Below are positions 44,777 to 52,974 of a stretch of 64,000 bases of DNA, in pieces. The stretch lies in assembly GCA_937959115.1 (NCBI GenBank), contig CALGAW010000031.1, positions 1 to 64,000 of the forward strand, read 5' to 3'. The stretch's first letter is position 1, and the number at the start of each line of letters is the position of its first letter. The DNA comes from an uncultured Saprospiraceae bacterium (GTDB lineage Bacteria; Bacteroidota; Bacteroidia; Chitinophagales; Saprospiraceae). The position numbers and the translations under genes were made by a program. The notes beneath the pieces are model-generated. The model was given only the letters and a program-made list of their open reading frames with translations, was not told where the DNA came from and ran no database searches.

Positions 44777-45232
44777 ATGATTAAAACATATCTCATAGCA
44801 GCTTTAATGATAGGTTTTGTGCTGATCCTTTCTTGTGCACAAATTGACAACAAAGGTTCGGGATCCGTTTTGCACCCCGTTAATCCTAATGGAGATAGTG
44901 AATTGGCCTTGTTGATGCGGGCTATGTTTGATGATGGAATGACGATGAAAAAAGAGGTGTTAGCAGGCAAGATTCCAACATCTCTCCTTGAGTATGAAAA
45001 AATCCACACGGCTAATGCGACTGAGCCAGAGAAAGCCGCTTCTCCCGAATACAAAGCCTATTCTGATCAGTTTCTCTCTATTGTAAAAAAGCTGAAAACT
45101 AGTGACGAACACCAAGTAGAACACTTTTATACGCAACTTGTGCATAGTTGCATGGGCTGTCATCAAGCGATGTGCCCGGGCCCAATGGTGAGAATTAAAA
45201 AAATGTATTTAGACTATGAAGGCGATCTTTAA
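44777..45232 (+). CDS. CxxCH-containing lipoprotein, cytochrome c-prime-like
   Basis: The 151-residue protein has a lipobox (FVLILSC, Cys at about 20). The mature part is all-helical and carries a single heme-type motif CMGCH near the C-terminus (LVHSCMGCHQAMCPGP), the position found in cytochrome c-prime-like proteins. One more Cys follows (MCPGP). It could bind heme c covalently at the periplasmic face. Its neighbour is ferritin, divided by 64 bp and convergent. Confidence 0.78.
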   Translation: MIKTYLIAALMIGFVLILSCAQIDNKGSGSVLHPVNPNGDSELALLMRAMFDDGMTMKKEVLAGKIPTSLLEYEKIHTANATEPEKAASPEYKAYSDQFLSIVKKLKTSDEHQVEHFYTQLVHSCMGCHQAMCPGPMVRIKKMYLDYEGDL

Positions 45233-45296
45233 TCAAAAAACCAAACTCAGTTCACAGTTTTAACTTTCCTTTAGCTGGTTTATTGATCATTCACCA

Positions 45297-45815
45297 TTAA
45301 TTCTGAGCATCTGCTTTTTCTTCTTCTTTGTTGATGCGTTCCATCTCTTTGTCAATGTAGTACAAACTTTGTGGTCCTGTTCCTATTAGCTTCATGATGT
45401 CTAGGATACTACGCATAAGTGCTTCTTCTTCTCGCTGTTCTTCTACATACCATTGTAGGAAATTTAAGGTTGCGTGATCCTTTTCCTCATAGCACAATGC
45501 GACGATGTCGTTGATGGACTTAGTTACTTTTTTCTCATGTTCATACACTAATTTGAATAGCTGTTGAACTGATTCATACGAAGTTGGTGGTTGTTTTATT
45601 CCTGGCGTCACTGCATTTCCGTCTACTTCATTGATGTAATGGAAGATTTTCATCATGTGTTCTCGTTCCTCATCTGCTTGACGATATAGGAATTGTGCGC
45701 AGCCTTCTAATCCTTCATTATCGCACCAGCCAGCCATAGCAAGGTAGGTGAAGGAGGCATAGCCTTCTAGTTCGATTTGTTTGTTTAAAGCGTTTTCAAT
45801 TTTTTTTGATTGCAT
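45297..45815 (-). CDS. ftnA: bacterial ferritin (non-heme)
   Basis: The 172-residue subunit stores iron in a 24-mer cage in the cytoplasm. All ferroxidase ligands of E. coli FtnA fall at the same numbers: Glu17, Glu50, His53, Glu94, Gln127 and Glu130, with Glu49 and Glu126 for the third site. A -7-like box lies 55 bp upstream. Convergent with the CxxCH lipoprotein. Confidence 0.95.
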   Translation of the reverse strand: MQSKKIENALNKQIELEGYASFTYLAMAGWCDNEGLEGCAQFLYRQADEEREHMMKIFHYINEVDGNAVTPGIKQPPTSYESVQQLFKLVYEHEKKVTKSINDIVALCYEEKDHATLNFLQWYVEEQREEEALMRSILDIMKLIGTGPQSLYYIDKEMERINKEEEKADAQN

Positions 45816-45869
45816 GTCTCAATAGTTTGTTTATCTATAACCTAATACTACGTTTGTTATATATTAACA

Positions 45870-45877
45870 CAAAGTTA
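45870..45877 (-). promoter_or_regulatory. -7 box (TAACTTTG) of ferritin gene
   Basis: Reads CAAAGTTA on the plus strand; exact consensus. Confidence 0.5.
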
Positions 45878-46013
45878 CGCTTTGAAGTTTAATTTTATTA
45901 AATAATTTATTCGATTTGAACATCAATCAAATTTATTTGTAAATTGGCAACTCTATCAAAACCGTAATTGAGAACCTAAATACAAGATTTTTATTTAAAA
46001 AGGCGAGCGATAA

Positions 46014-46550
46014 ATGTCTACTTCTGTTATCATAATATTGATCATTCTTGGGTTTCTTGTTGTCGTAGCAACATTGTTATCCCTTTTTTTGCCTGGGGAA
46101 TGGAAAACAGAATCCAGTATCAGCATTGACGCCACCCGCAAGATGATCTTCCAACAACTAAATAAAAGTAAGAACTGGGAAAATTGGTTAAACATGAGCC
46201 CGAAGTTTGACGAAACGGTTACCACTGAAATTGGACAAACAGAAGAAGGCGCAGGGGCAATTCAGCAATGGAAAAGCCCAGATATGGAAGGAAAAGTCAT
46301 GATCCAAAACAGTCAGCCAGAAAACACGGTTGAATACCTCATCGATTTTGACAATCAATTGTTTCATATTCATTCGACGATTAGCATTGCAAGCATTCAC
46401 GGTACACCTAAAGTGATTTGGATTTCTAAGCTTAAAATGAATAAAATAAATCCGTTGTCAAGATTGAAAGGAGTTGCTCTGAAGCAGTTAATGCTTGAGA
46501 TCCAAGAGAAGAGTCTTGAGCAGTTGAAGGCTTATTTGGAAAATTATTAG
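46014..46550 (+). CDS. membrane-anchored SRPBCC (START-like) protein
   Basis: A 178-residue protein with one N-terminal transmembrane segment (VIIILIILGFLVVVATLLSL) followed by a Bet v1/polyketide-cyclase-like domain (about 30-178: SISIDATRKMIFQQLNK, NWENWLNMSP, LEQLKAYLENY). Such domains bind hydrophobic ligands. The ligand is unknown. Confidence 0.82.
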   Translation: MSTSVIIILIILGFLVVVATLLSLFLPGEWKTESSISIDATRKMIFQQLNKSKNWENWLNMSPKFDETVTTEIGQTEEGAGAIQQWKSPDMEGKVMIQNSQPENTVEYLIDFDNQLFHIHSTISIASIHGTPKVIWISKLKMNKINPLSRLKGVALKQLMLEIQEKSLEQLKAYLENY

Positions 46551-46658
46551 GTTGCTTGAACCCGAACTTTGGTGTAAAATCGCACCTTCTATAGGTGACG
46601 TTCTTGAGTTACTTCTACTGATGAAATTCTACTTTCGACATTCGATATTCCCTTCAAA

Positions 46659-48617
46659 CTACTTCAACGCTGCTTGCCATTGTTGCAAATAGGCATCTAG
46701 TCCGGTCTGGCCAAATGCTTTGGCTTTATTGCCTGCATCCAGTGCTTGTCGATACTGTTTCAATTGGCTATGGGAAAGTGCTTTGATGTACCAGGCTTTG
46801 CCATTGTTTGGCATGATGACGGAGGCACGTTGGGCATAGTCTATGGCCTCGGCACTTTTGTTTAGTTTATAACAGGCGATTGCTGCGTTGACTAAGGCAT
46901 CTCCGTGGTTGGGTATATAACCTATGACTTTTGTGAAATTTTCTAGGGCTTTTGTTTGATCATTATATGTATTTGAATACACCACGCCTTTCTGGAGGAA
47001 TGCTTGAATGTGATCTGGTTCTTTCTCTAGCGTTTTATCATAATATTCTAGTGCCTTTTCAGGTTGTTTGATTCGATCATAGCATATACCGAGGTTGTAA
47101 TACAGTTCATAGTGTCCGGGATCTTGTTGTTCTCCTTTTAATAAAACAGGAATAGCTGCTTGGTGCTGGCCTTGCTTCATCATGCAAAATGCCTTGTTGA
47201 CCCAGAGTTTGTAGTGGTTTGGTGCAATTTTGATTCCGTCTTCTGCAAACTGTTGACACTTTGGAAACTCACCAACCTCGCTAAAGAAGTGACTGAGATT
47301 GACGTAGGCTAGTTTTTCATCTGGATATTTGTCTAATACGTCGTACCAGAGTGTCGGAGAATCTTTCCAATAGGATATACGTCCAAAGCTCAATGCTGCG
47401 CAGAGGATCGCCGCCACTCCCAATACACCAAGCGCGGCTTTTTGGAATTTAGCATAGTTGACACTGGTTTCCATCTTGTTGACCAAATAGCCAATGACAA
47501 AGAACAAACCGATATAAGGTAAATAGGAATACCGCTCTGCCCACAAGGCTTCTCCAATCGTCATAAACTGCAAGACTGGTGCAATGGTCATTAAGAAAAA
47601 CGCTAGGCCGAAAAATACTTCTTTATGTCCTTTACGGAACGTGTAAAACAGCAGACCTAGATAACTAATCAGCACCAGGATAGCTGGATAGAAGTAGCTA
47701 GGCATCGGCTCTCCTTTTTCAAATGGATAAGGGTGAAGTGCACACAACCCTGTTGGTACAATCATCTTCCATAAGTAAATACAGAACGACATACTTCCTG
47801 TAAACGGACGTTGTGCTAAGGAAATATCGACGAGTACATCTGCTTTAGTGGATTTCTGAGCATAGATCGCTAATAATCCAAACAGAAGGGATAGAATAAA
47901 GAAGGGCGCCTTTTCAATCGCAATGTTTTTCAGATCTTTTCGATCATATAAATAATCAATCAACAACAATACAATAGGCAGCGTAACTGCTTGAGCCTTG
48001 GAAAGGAGAGAACAGACAAACAAAATGCCTGTGTACAAGAGTAATTTAGAATTCTTTCGATCAGCGTCTAGATACTTGATGTACTGAAGGAGGGCAAACA
48101 AGTAAAACATGACATGCAGCACATCCTTTCGTTCTGAAATCCAGGCGACTGATTCTACGTGCATTGGGTGGATCGCAAAAAACAAAGCGGTGATAATACC
48201 AGCAATCTGAAATCCCTTTAAAAGCCTTGTGACTAGCAGATAAACCAATACCGTGTTTCCACAATGAATGAGAAGGTTGGTAAAATGATACACCTTTGGA
48301 GCACGCCCATTAAACAAATGGTCTATGGCAAGGGATAGCTCAGTTAGTGGGTGGTAGTTACTTACTAGGTAAGCCTTAGGAAAGGGGTTGAACATCTGAA
48401 TGATGTTTGTTAAAGAAAATGTTTGTATCCTTGAATTGTTAAGCACATAGGAAGGGTCATCCCAATTTACAAAATCGTTGTCAAGGGAAAAGATGAAAAC
48501 AGCGAATGTGATCGCCGCCAAGGCAATCATTACATAAAGTGGGTTAAACTGATTTCGGCTTGCTTTCAATACTTTTTTTGCCTTCGTTTTTTTCTTTACC
48601 GTTTTAACTTTTTTCAT
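46659..48617 (-). CDS. TMTC-like GT-C membrane protein with TPR tail
   Basis: The 652-residue protein has a Lys-rich N-terminus, about eleven transmembrane segments (about 28-425) and a TPR region (about 440-650, HYELYYNLGICYDRIKQPEKAL). The first external loop holds the GT-C acidic motif NDFVNWDDPSYV, and the second HPMHVESVAWISERKDVLH, both typical of TMTC-like O-mannosyltransferases, which use polyprenyl-phosphate mannose. It lies 16 bp after its paralogue and is likely in the same transcript. Acceptor protein unknown. Confidence 0.85.
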   Translation of the reverse strand: MKKVKTVKKKTKAKKVLKASRNQFNPLYVMIALAAITFAVFIFSLDNDFVNWDDPSYVLNNSRIQTFSLTNIIQMFNPFPKAYLVSNYHPLTELSLAIDHLFNGRAPKVYHFTNLLIHCGNTVLVYLLVTRLLKGFQIAGIITALFFAIHPMHVESVAWISERKDVLHVMFYLFALLQYIKYLDADRKNSKLLLYTGILFVCSLLSKAQAVTLPIVLLLIDYLYDRKDLKNIAIEKAPFFILSLLFGLLAIYAQKSTKADVLVDISLAQRPFTGSMSFCIYLWKMIVPTGLCALHPYPFEKGEPMPSYFYPAILVLISYLGLLFYTFRKGHKEVFFGLAFFLMTIAPVLQFMTIGEALWAERYSYLPYIGLFFVIGYLVNKMETSVNYAKFQKAALGVLGVAAILCAALSFGRISYWKDSPTLWYDVLDKYPDEKLAYVNLSHFFSEVGEFPKCQQFAEDGIKIAPNHYKLWVNKAFCMMKQGQHQAAIPVLLKGEQQDPGHYELYYNLGICYDRIKQPEKALEYYDKTLEKEPDHIQAFLQKGVVYSNTYNDQTKALENFTKVIGYIPNHGDALVNAAIACYKLNKSAEAIDYAQRASVIMPNNGKAWYIKALSHSQLKQYRQALDAGNKAKAFGQTGLDAYLQQWQAALK

Positions 48618-48633
48618 GCTTTCTACTGTATTA

Positions 48634-50601
48634 TTACTTTAAGGCTGCTTCCCATTTTGGGATGAAACTGTTGAGTGAGTTCGAGCCTAATTGTTTCGCT
48701 TTTCTACCGTCTGTCAAGGCTTTCCTGTAGTCTTTCTTAGAGTCGTAAGCCATGGCTCGGTAGAGGAATCCTTTGTGATTATTGGGTGCTAGTTTGATTG
48801 CTCTGCTTGCTGATTCGATGCACAGGTCAAAATTGCCATCCTTAAAACTAGTGAGCGCAAGGTTGTTGATTCCAACAATATTGTTGGGTTCATATTCTAA
48901 TAACTTTTCAAAATCTCGGATGGCCGCTTTATAGTCTTTTCTAGAATTTGATAGGACGGTTCCTCGTTTCAGGTAGGAGTTGGCGTGTTCTGGTTCCAGT
49001 TCAAGTGATTTGTTAAACATTCGAAGGGCGTTCTCAGGATCTTTCAGGTCTGAGTAGGCGAGACCTGTCATGAAGTAGAGGTCTTGTTTATCGGGTTCTA
49101 TCTGAATTCCTTTTTTAAGTGTTTGGATGGCTTGGCTGTTTTGGCCGAGCTTGTGTTCGCAAAACCCTTTGTTGGAATAGAGTTTGGCCTTGTCTGGCGC
49201 CAGTTGAATCCCCCCGTTGGCAATTCTAATACATTCCTGGTATTCCTGATTATCGCTAAGGTATAGGCTTAAATTTACGTAGGAGCTGACGACTTTTGGG
49301 TGTTTTTCTATTACCTGTGTCCAAAGGGTTTTGGAGTTTTCCCAATAAGAAATTCTATTCCATGTTAACAATAAACAGCCAAGCACTGCCATGCCCATTA
49401 ATCCAATGGCAGGTGTTCTAAACTTGTGTGATTTATCATTAAAAATTGTATTGAAATAATAGCCAATAATTAAGAATAAGCCAACATAAGGCAGATAAGT
49501 ATATCGTTCTGCCCACAAGGCAATCCCAACGGTTAGAAATTGTAATACAGGGAAAATTGTTGCGATAAAGAACGTTAATCCTAGGCACCAGATTTTTTTA
49601 TCATTTTTATAGCTGTAGTAGATTGCATATAAATAGCCAATTAGTCCAAGCAGCGCTGGGTAGAAGTAAGCTGGCATTGTTCTACTGTATGGATAAGGAT
49701 GAATGGCACATAAGCCAGTAGGAAGCACCAATTTTCCTAAATAGATGATTAACGCCATACTTCCCGTAAATGGTCGATGCCAAGTAGGAATGCTTGCTGA
49801 ACTGACTGCATTTCCTTGTGACTGTGCATAGATGGCAAGTACCCCAAACAAAAGGCTAAGGATAAAGAAGGGCGCTTTTTCTGTGATCACTTTCGTGTCA
49901 AACGTTCGCCCTCGGTAGTAATCAATTAAAACCAGTACTAATGGCAGGGTAACGGCTTGTGCCTTGGACAGACAGGCACAAACAAACAAAATCATTGTAA
50001 AAATTAAATGTTTGGTAAACCGACCACTATCAATGTATTTCAAGTATTGAATCAAGGCTAAAAGATAAAAGAACACATGCAATACATCCTTCCGTTCAGA
50101 AGCCCATGCGACTGACTCAACGTGCATCGGGTGTATCGCAAAAAGCACCGCAGTCACAATAGCCGCCAATTGATATCCTTTCAACAATCGTTGTGCAAAC
50201 AGGAAGACAAAAACAGTGTTAAACGCATGCAGCAGCATATTGGTCAAATGGAATGGGGTTGCCCTTTCAGTCCCAGATATCCAACTGTTTATCCCTAGTG
50301 ACAACTCTGTTAACGGATGATAGTTACTGACGAGGTATTTTTCTGGAAAAAGATTAAACATAGCAATGATATTTCCAATGCTAAATTCTTTTATTCGATC
50401 GTTATTTTTGATATAAAATGGGTCATCCCAATCTACAAACTCATTGAATATACTAGGGAAAAAGGCTATGAGGGCAATCGCAAACACGAAGCCAATTGCA
50501 TACATAGGAAGTATTTGAAAACCACTGTTCTGCTTTATTTTAGGCTTTGAACCGGACTTTTTGGGTCGTTGTTTTTTATTTTTGGTGTTCACCTTTTTCA
50601 T
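48634..50601 (-). CDS. TMTC-like GT-C membrane protein with TPR tail (tandem paralogue)
   Basis: 655 residues, same architecture as the downstream gene: NEFVDWDDPFYI, HPMHVESVAWASERKDVLH, SKAQAVTLPLVLVLIDY, then TPRs (about 445-650). The pair arose by tandem duplication but the sequences have diverged considerably. A -7-like box is at 50621-50628 (minus). An adjacent pair suggests heteromer formation or different protein acceptors. Confidence 0.86.
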   Translation of the reverse strand: MKKVNTKNKKQRPKKSGSKPKIKQNSGFQILPMYAIGFVFAIALIAFFPSIFNEFVDWDDPFYIKNNDRIKEFSIGNIIAMFNLFPEKYLVSNYHPLTELSLGINSWISGTERATPFHLTNMLLHAFNTVFVFLFAQRLLKGYQLAAIVTAVLFAIHPMHVESVAWASERKDVLHVFFYLLALIQYLKYIDSGRFTKHLIFTMILFVCACLSKAQAVTLPLVLVLIDYYRGRTFDTKVITEKAPFFILSLLFGVLAIYAQSQGNAVSSASIPTWHRPFTGSMALIIYLGKLVLPTGLCAIHPYPYSRTMPAYFYPALLGLIGYLYAIYYSYKNDKKIWCLGLTFFIATIFPVLQFLTVGIALWAERYTYLPYVGLFLIIGYYFNTIFNDKSHKFRTPAIGLMGMAVLGCLLLTWNRISYWENSKTLWTQVIEKHPKVVSSYVNLSLYLSDNQEYQECIRIANGGIQLAPDKAKLYSNKGFCEHKLGQNSQAIQTLKKGIQIEPDKQDLYFMTGLAYSDLKDPENALRMFNKSLELEPEHANSYLKRGTVLSNSRKDYKAAIRDFEKLLEYEPNNIVGINNLALTSFKDGNFDLCIESASRAIKLAPNNHKGFLYRAMAYDSKKDYRKALTDGRKAKQLGSNSLNSFIPKWEAALK

Positions 50602-50620
50602 GTGTGCTCAGATTGTTGCC

Positions 50621-50628
50621 CAAATATA
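50621..50628 (-). promoter_or_regulatory. -7 box (TATATTTG) of the TMTC-like operon
   Basis: Reads CAAATATA on the plus strand, 20 bp before the start; exact consensus. Confidence 0.5.
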
Positions 50629-50712
50629 CTATTTTATCACATGAAGTAAATGATTTATAGAATAGTTAAATAATTGATTTTGCAAACTATTTTCTAATCT
50701 TAAATACTTCGT

Positions 50713-50720
50713 TAACTTTG
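50713..50720 (+). promoter_or_regulatory. -7 box (TAACTTTG) of metF
   Basis: Exact TAnnTTTG match, 16 bp before the metF ATG. Confidence 0.5.
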
Positions 50721-50736
50721 CGTGAATTTTTAAATC

Positions 50737-51693
50737 ATGAAGGTAACAGATTGTATAAAGTCCGCAAAGGGTAAAACCCAAGTTTCGTTTGAGATTCTTC
50801 CTCCTTTAAAAGGTGGTCATATCAGCAGTATTTTTAATATGCTAGATCCGTTAATGGAATTCAAACCCCCATTTATTGATGTCACGTATCATAGAGAAGA
50901 GTATATTTATAAGCAGCGTCCTAGTGGCTACTATGAAAAAACATCTATTCGTAAGCGACCAGGAACGGTAGGGATCTGCACTGCCATCATGAATAAGTAT
51001 GGTATTGATGCTGTGCCTCATTTGATCTGTGGAGGGTTTACTATTGAAGAAACTGAAAACGCATTGATTGATCTCAATTTTCTAGGAATCAACAATGTAT
51101 TGGCTCTTAGAGGAGATGCCAGAAAGTTTGAAAACAGATTTGTGCCGCAGGATGGTGGTCACCCCTATGCGATTGATCTCGTGAAGCAAATAGGCGCAAT
51201 GAATAAAGGGGAATACTTGGATCAGAACATTGTAAATGGACAGAAGACTGATTTTTGTGTTGGCGTGGCTGGATATCCAGAAAAACATTTCGAAGCACCA
51301 AACCCGGAAGTAGATCTCCAGTTTCTCAAAGCGAAAATTGATGCAGGTGCAGACTACATAGTCACTCAGATGTTTTGGGATAATGAGAATTATCTTAAAT
51401 ACATTGAAAACTGTCGTTCCGTTGGAATTAAGGTGCCAATTATTCCAGGCTTAAAGCCAATTACCAAATTGAGGCAACTACAGTCTATTCCAAGGATATT
51501 CCATGTTAACTTCCCTAATGATCTGGTTAAGGAGATTTCTAAATGTAAGACAGATGCGGATGCTCGCGAGGTCGGAATTGAGTGGACAGTCCAGCAATCA
51601 TTGGAGTTAAAGAAAGCGGGTGCTCCCGTACTCCACTATTATACGATGGGCGATGTTTCTACATTTACTGCGATAGCAAAGAAGGTGTTTTAA
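50737..51693 (+). CDS. metF: 5,10-methylenetetrahydrofolate reductase
   Basis: The 318-residue FAD enzyme reduces methylene-THF to methyl-THF for methionine synthesis. Visible marks: SFEILPPLKGG (catalytic Glu near the N-terminus), PHLICGGFTIEE, NVLALRGDARKFE, FCVGVAGYPEKHFEAP, DAGADYIVTQMFWD and VPIIPGLKPIT. Length is near normal for the bacterial enzyme. The next gene, in the same direction after 193 bp, encodes a MerR regulator with a cobalamin-type domain, a notable neighbour because methyl-THF feeds B12-dependent methionine synthase. Confidence 0.96.
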   Translation: MKVTDCIKSAKGKTQVSFEILPPLKGGHISSIFNMLDPLMEFKPPFIDVTYHREEYIYKQRPSGYYEKTSIRKRPGTVGICTAIMNKYGIDAVPHLICGGFTIEETENALIDLNFLGINNVLALRGDARKFENRFVPQDGGHPYAIDLVKQIGAMNKGEYLDQNIVNGQKTDFCVGVAGYPEKHFEAPNPEVDLQFLKAKIDAGADYIVTQMFWDNENYLKYIENCRSVGIKVPIIPGLKPITKLRQLQSIPRIFHVNFPNDLVKEISKCKTDADAREVGIEWTVQQSLELKKAGAPVLHYYTMGDVSTFTAIAKKVF

Positions 51694-51886
51694 GGAAAAA
51701 CTTCATTTGTTTTCCGAGATTAATTCCTGCTATAAAATTACCTGGTAACAACAAGGTGGTTCTATTGATTTTATGTTCGAAGGGTATTAAAAAAATAACC
51801 TGACTTTTTGATATTCAATAATTTAGGCGCTCCAAAAGCACACAACGTAAACAAATTTTGTATTTTGCTGTTAGAAGTAACTATAA

Positions 51887-52843
51887 TTGACCCTTAACAA
51901 TTCTAAAAACCGAAACGTATTGGCGATATACAGTATAAAAGATTTAGAGCAACTCAGCGGAATAAAGGCTCATACCCTGCGCATTTGGGAGCAGCGGTAT
52001 AAGATTATTACACCTGGTAGAACTAAAACGAATATTCGATATTATACTGATGAGCATTTGAAATGTATTTTAAACATTGCCATTCTCAATAAAAACGGTG
52101 TCAAGATCTCCAAGATCGCAGAAATGAACGAACGTCAAATTTCTGCACAGGTATCGAAGGTGTCCGATGTAAATTTTGATATTAAAAATCAACTGGATGC
52201 ACTTACAATTTCAATGGTAGAATTGGATGAGTGTGTTTTTGATAAAATCATTTCGACTAATATTGCCCAAATTGGATTTGAAAGGACGATGATAGAAGTG
52301 ATCAACCCATTTCTTGAAAAGCTCGGAAATCTCTGGTTCACAGGTTCGTTAACCCCAATCCATGAACAGTTTATTACAAATTTAATTCGTCAAAAAATCA
52401 TTGCAGAAATTGATAAGCTTTGTAGTTATACTTGTTCTAGTAATGAAAAATTTGTCATCTTTCTTCCTGAGGGAGAAAAACAGGAGTTAAGTTTGCTGTT
52501 CTTTCATTTTTCACTCAAAATCCGAAAGTTTTCAGTTGTATATCTAGGTAATGATGTGTCGCTTAAAGATTTAAAGTTTGTTAGTCAAGTGCACCAACCA
52601 GCGTATATTTTTACAATTATCAATACTTCCCCAATTGCTTCTCCTCTTCACCAATATGTCTCAGATTTAACATCAACTTTTCCAAATAGTAAATTACTAT
52701 TGTCAGGTCATGCGTTTTCAAAATACAAGAAGAAAATGCCAGCAAACGCTAGTGTTCTACAGAGTTTTTCTGAAACAATGGACTTCCTAAATCTACTTTC
52801 CAGTAGCAATAAAGTAAAAACAAAAAAAGTAACACGGAGTTAG
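51887..52843 (+). CDS. MerR-family regulator with degenerate cobalamin-binding-like domain
   Basis: 318 residues if started at TTG 51887, which directly follows a stop; a second TTG at 51920 (307 residues) is also possible and no ATG precedes the HTH, so the start is non-ATG either way. Residues 14-80 are a MerR winged helix (YSIKDLEQLSGIKAHTLRIW). Residues about 100-310 resemble the CarH/LitR helical and Rossmann B12 domains, but two signature His are Gln: W150-x9-E160-Q161 in place of W-x9-EH, and PEGEKQ (Gln199) in place of GExH. Cobalamin binding by His ligation is therefore doubtful. Confidence 0.85.
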   Translation: MTLNNSKNRNVLAIYSIKDLEQLSGIKAHTLRIWEQRYKIITPGRTKTNIRYYTDEHLKCILNIAILNKNGVKISKIAEMNERQISAQVSKVSDVNFDIKNQLDALTISMVELDECVFDKIISTNIAQIGFERTMIEVINPFLEKLGNLWFTGSLTPIHEQFITNLIRQKIIAEIDKLCSYTCSSNEKFVIFLPEGEKQELSLLFFHFSLKIRKFSVVYLGNDVSLKDLKFVSQVHQPAYIFTIINTSPIASPLHQYVSDLTSTFPNSKLLLSGHAFSKYKKKMPANASVLQSFSETMDFLNLLSSSNKVKTKKVTRS

Positions 52844-52936
52844 CATAGGCTTCACTATTTCATTTACAAACAGCTAAAATTTTCTCTAAATTTAAAGGCA
52901 ATTTTTGAGAAGGCTTAAAGTATAGCAGAAAATAAT

Positions 52937-52944
52937 TATTTTTG
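52937..52944 (+). promoter_or_regulatory. -7 box (TATTTTTG)
   Basis: Exact TAnnTTTG match, 30 bp before the acyl-CoA synthetase start. Confidence 0.45.
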
Positions 52945-52974
52945 AGCTCAAAGCTTAACTATTAAAATAGAACT

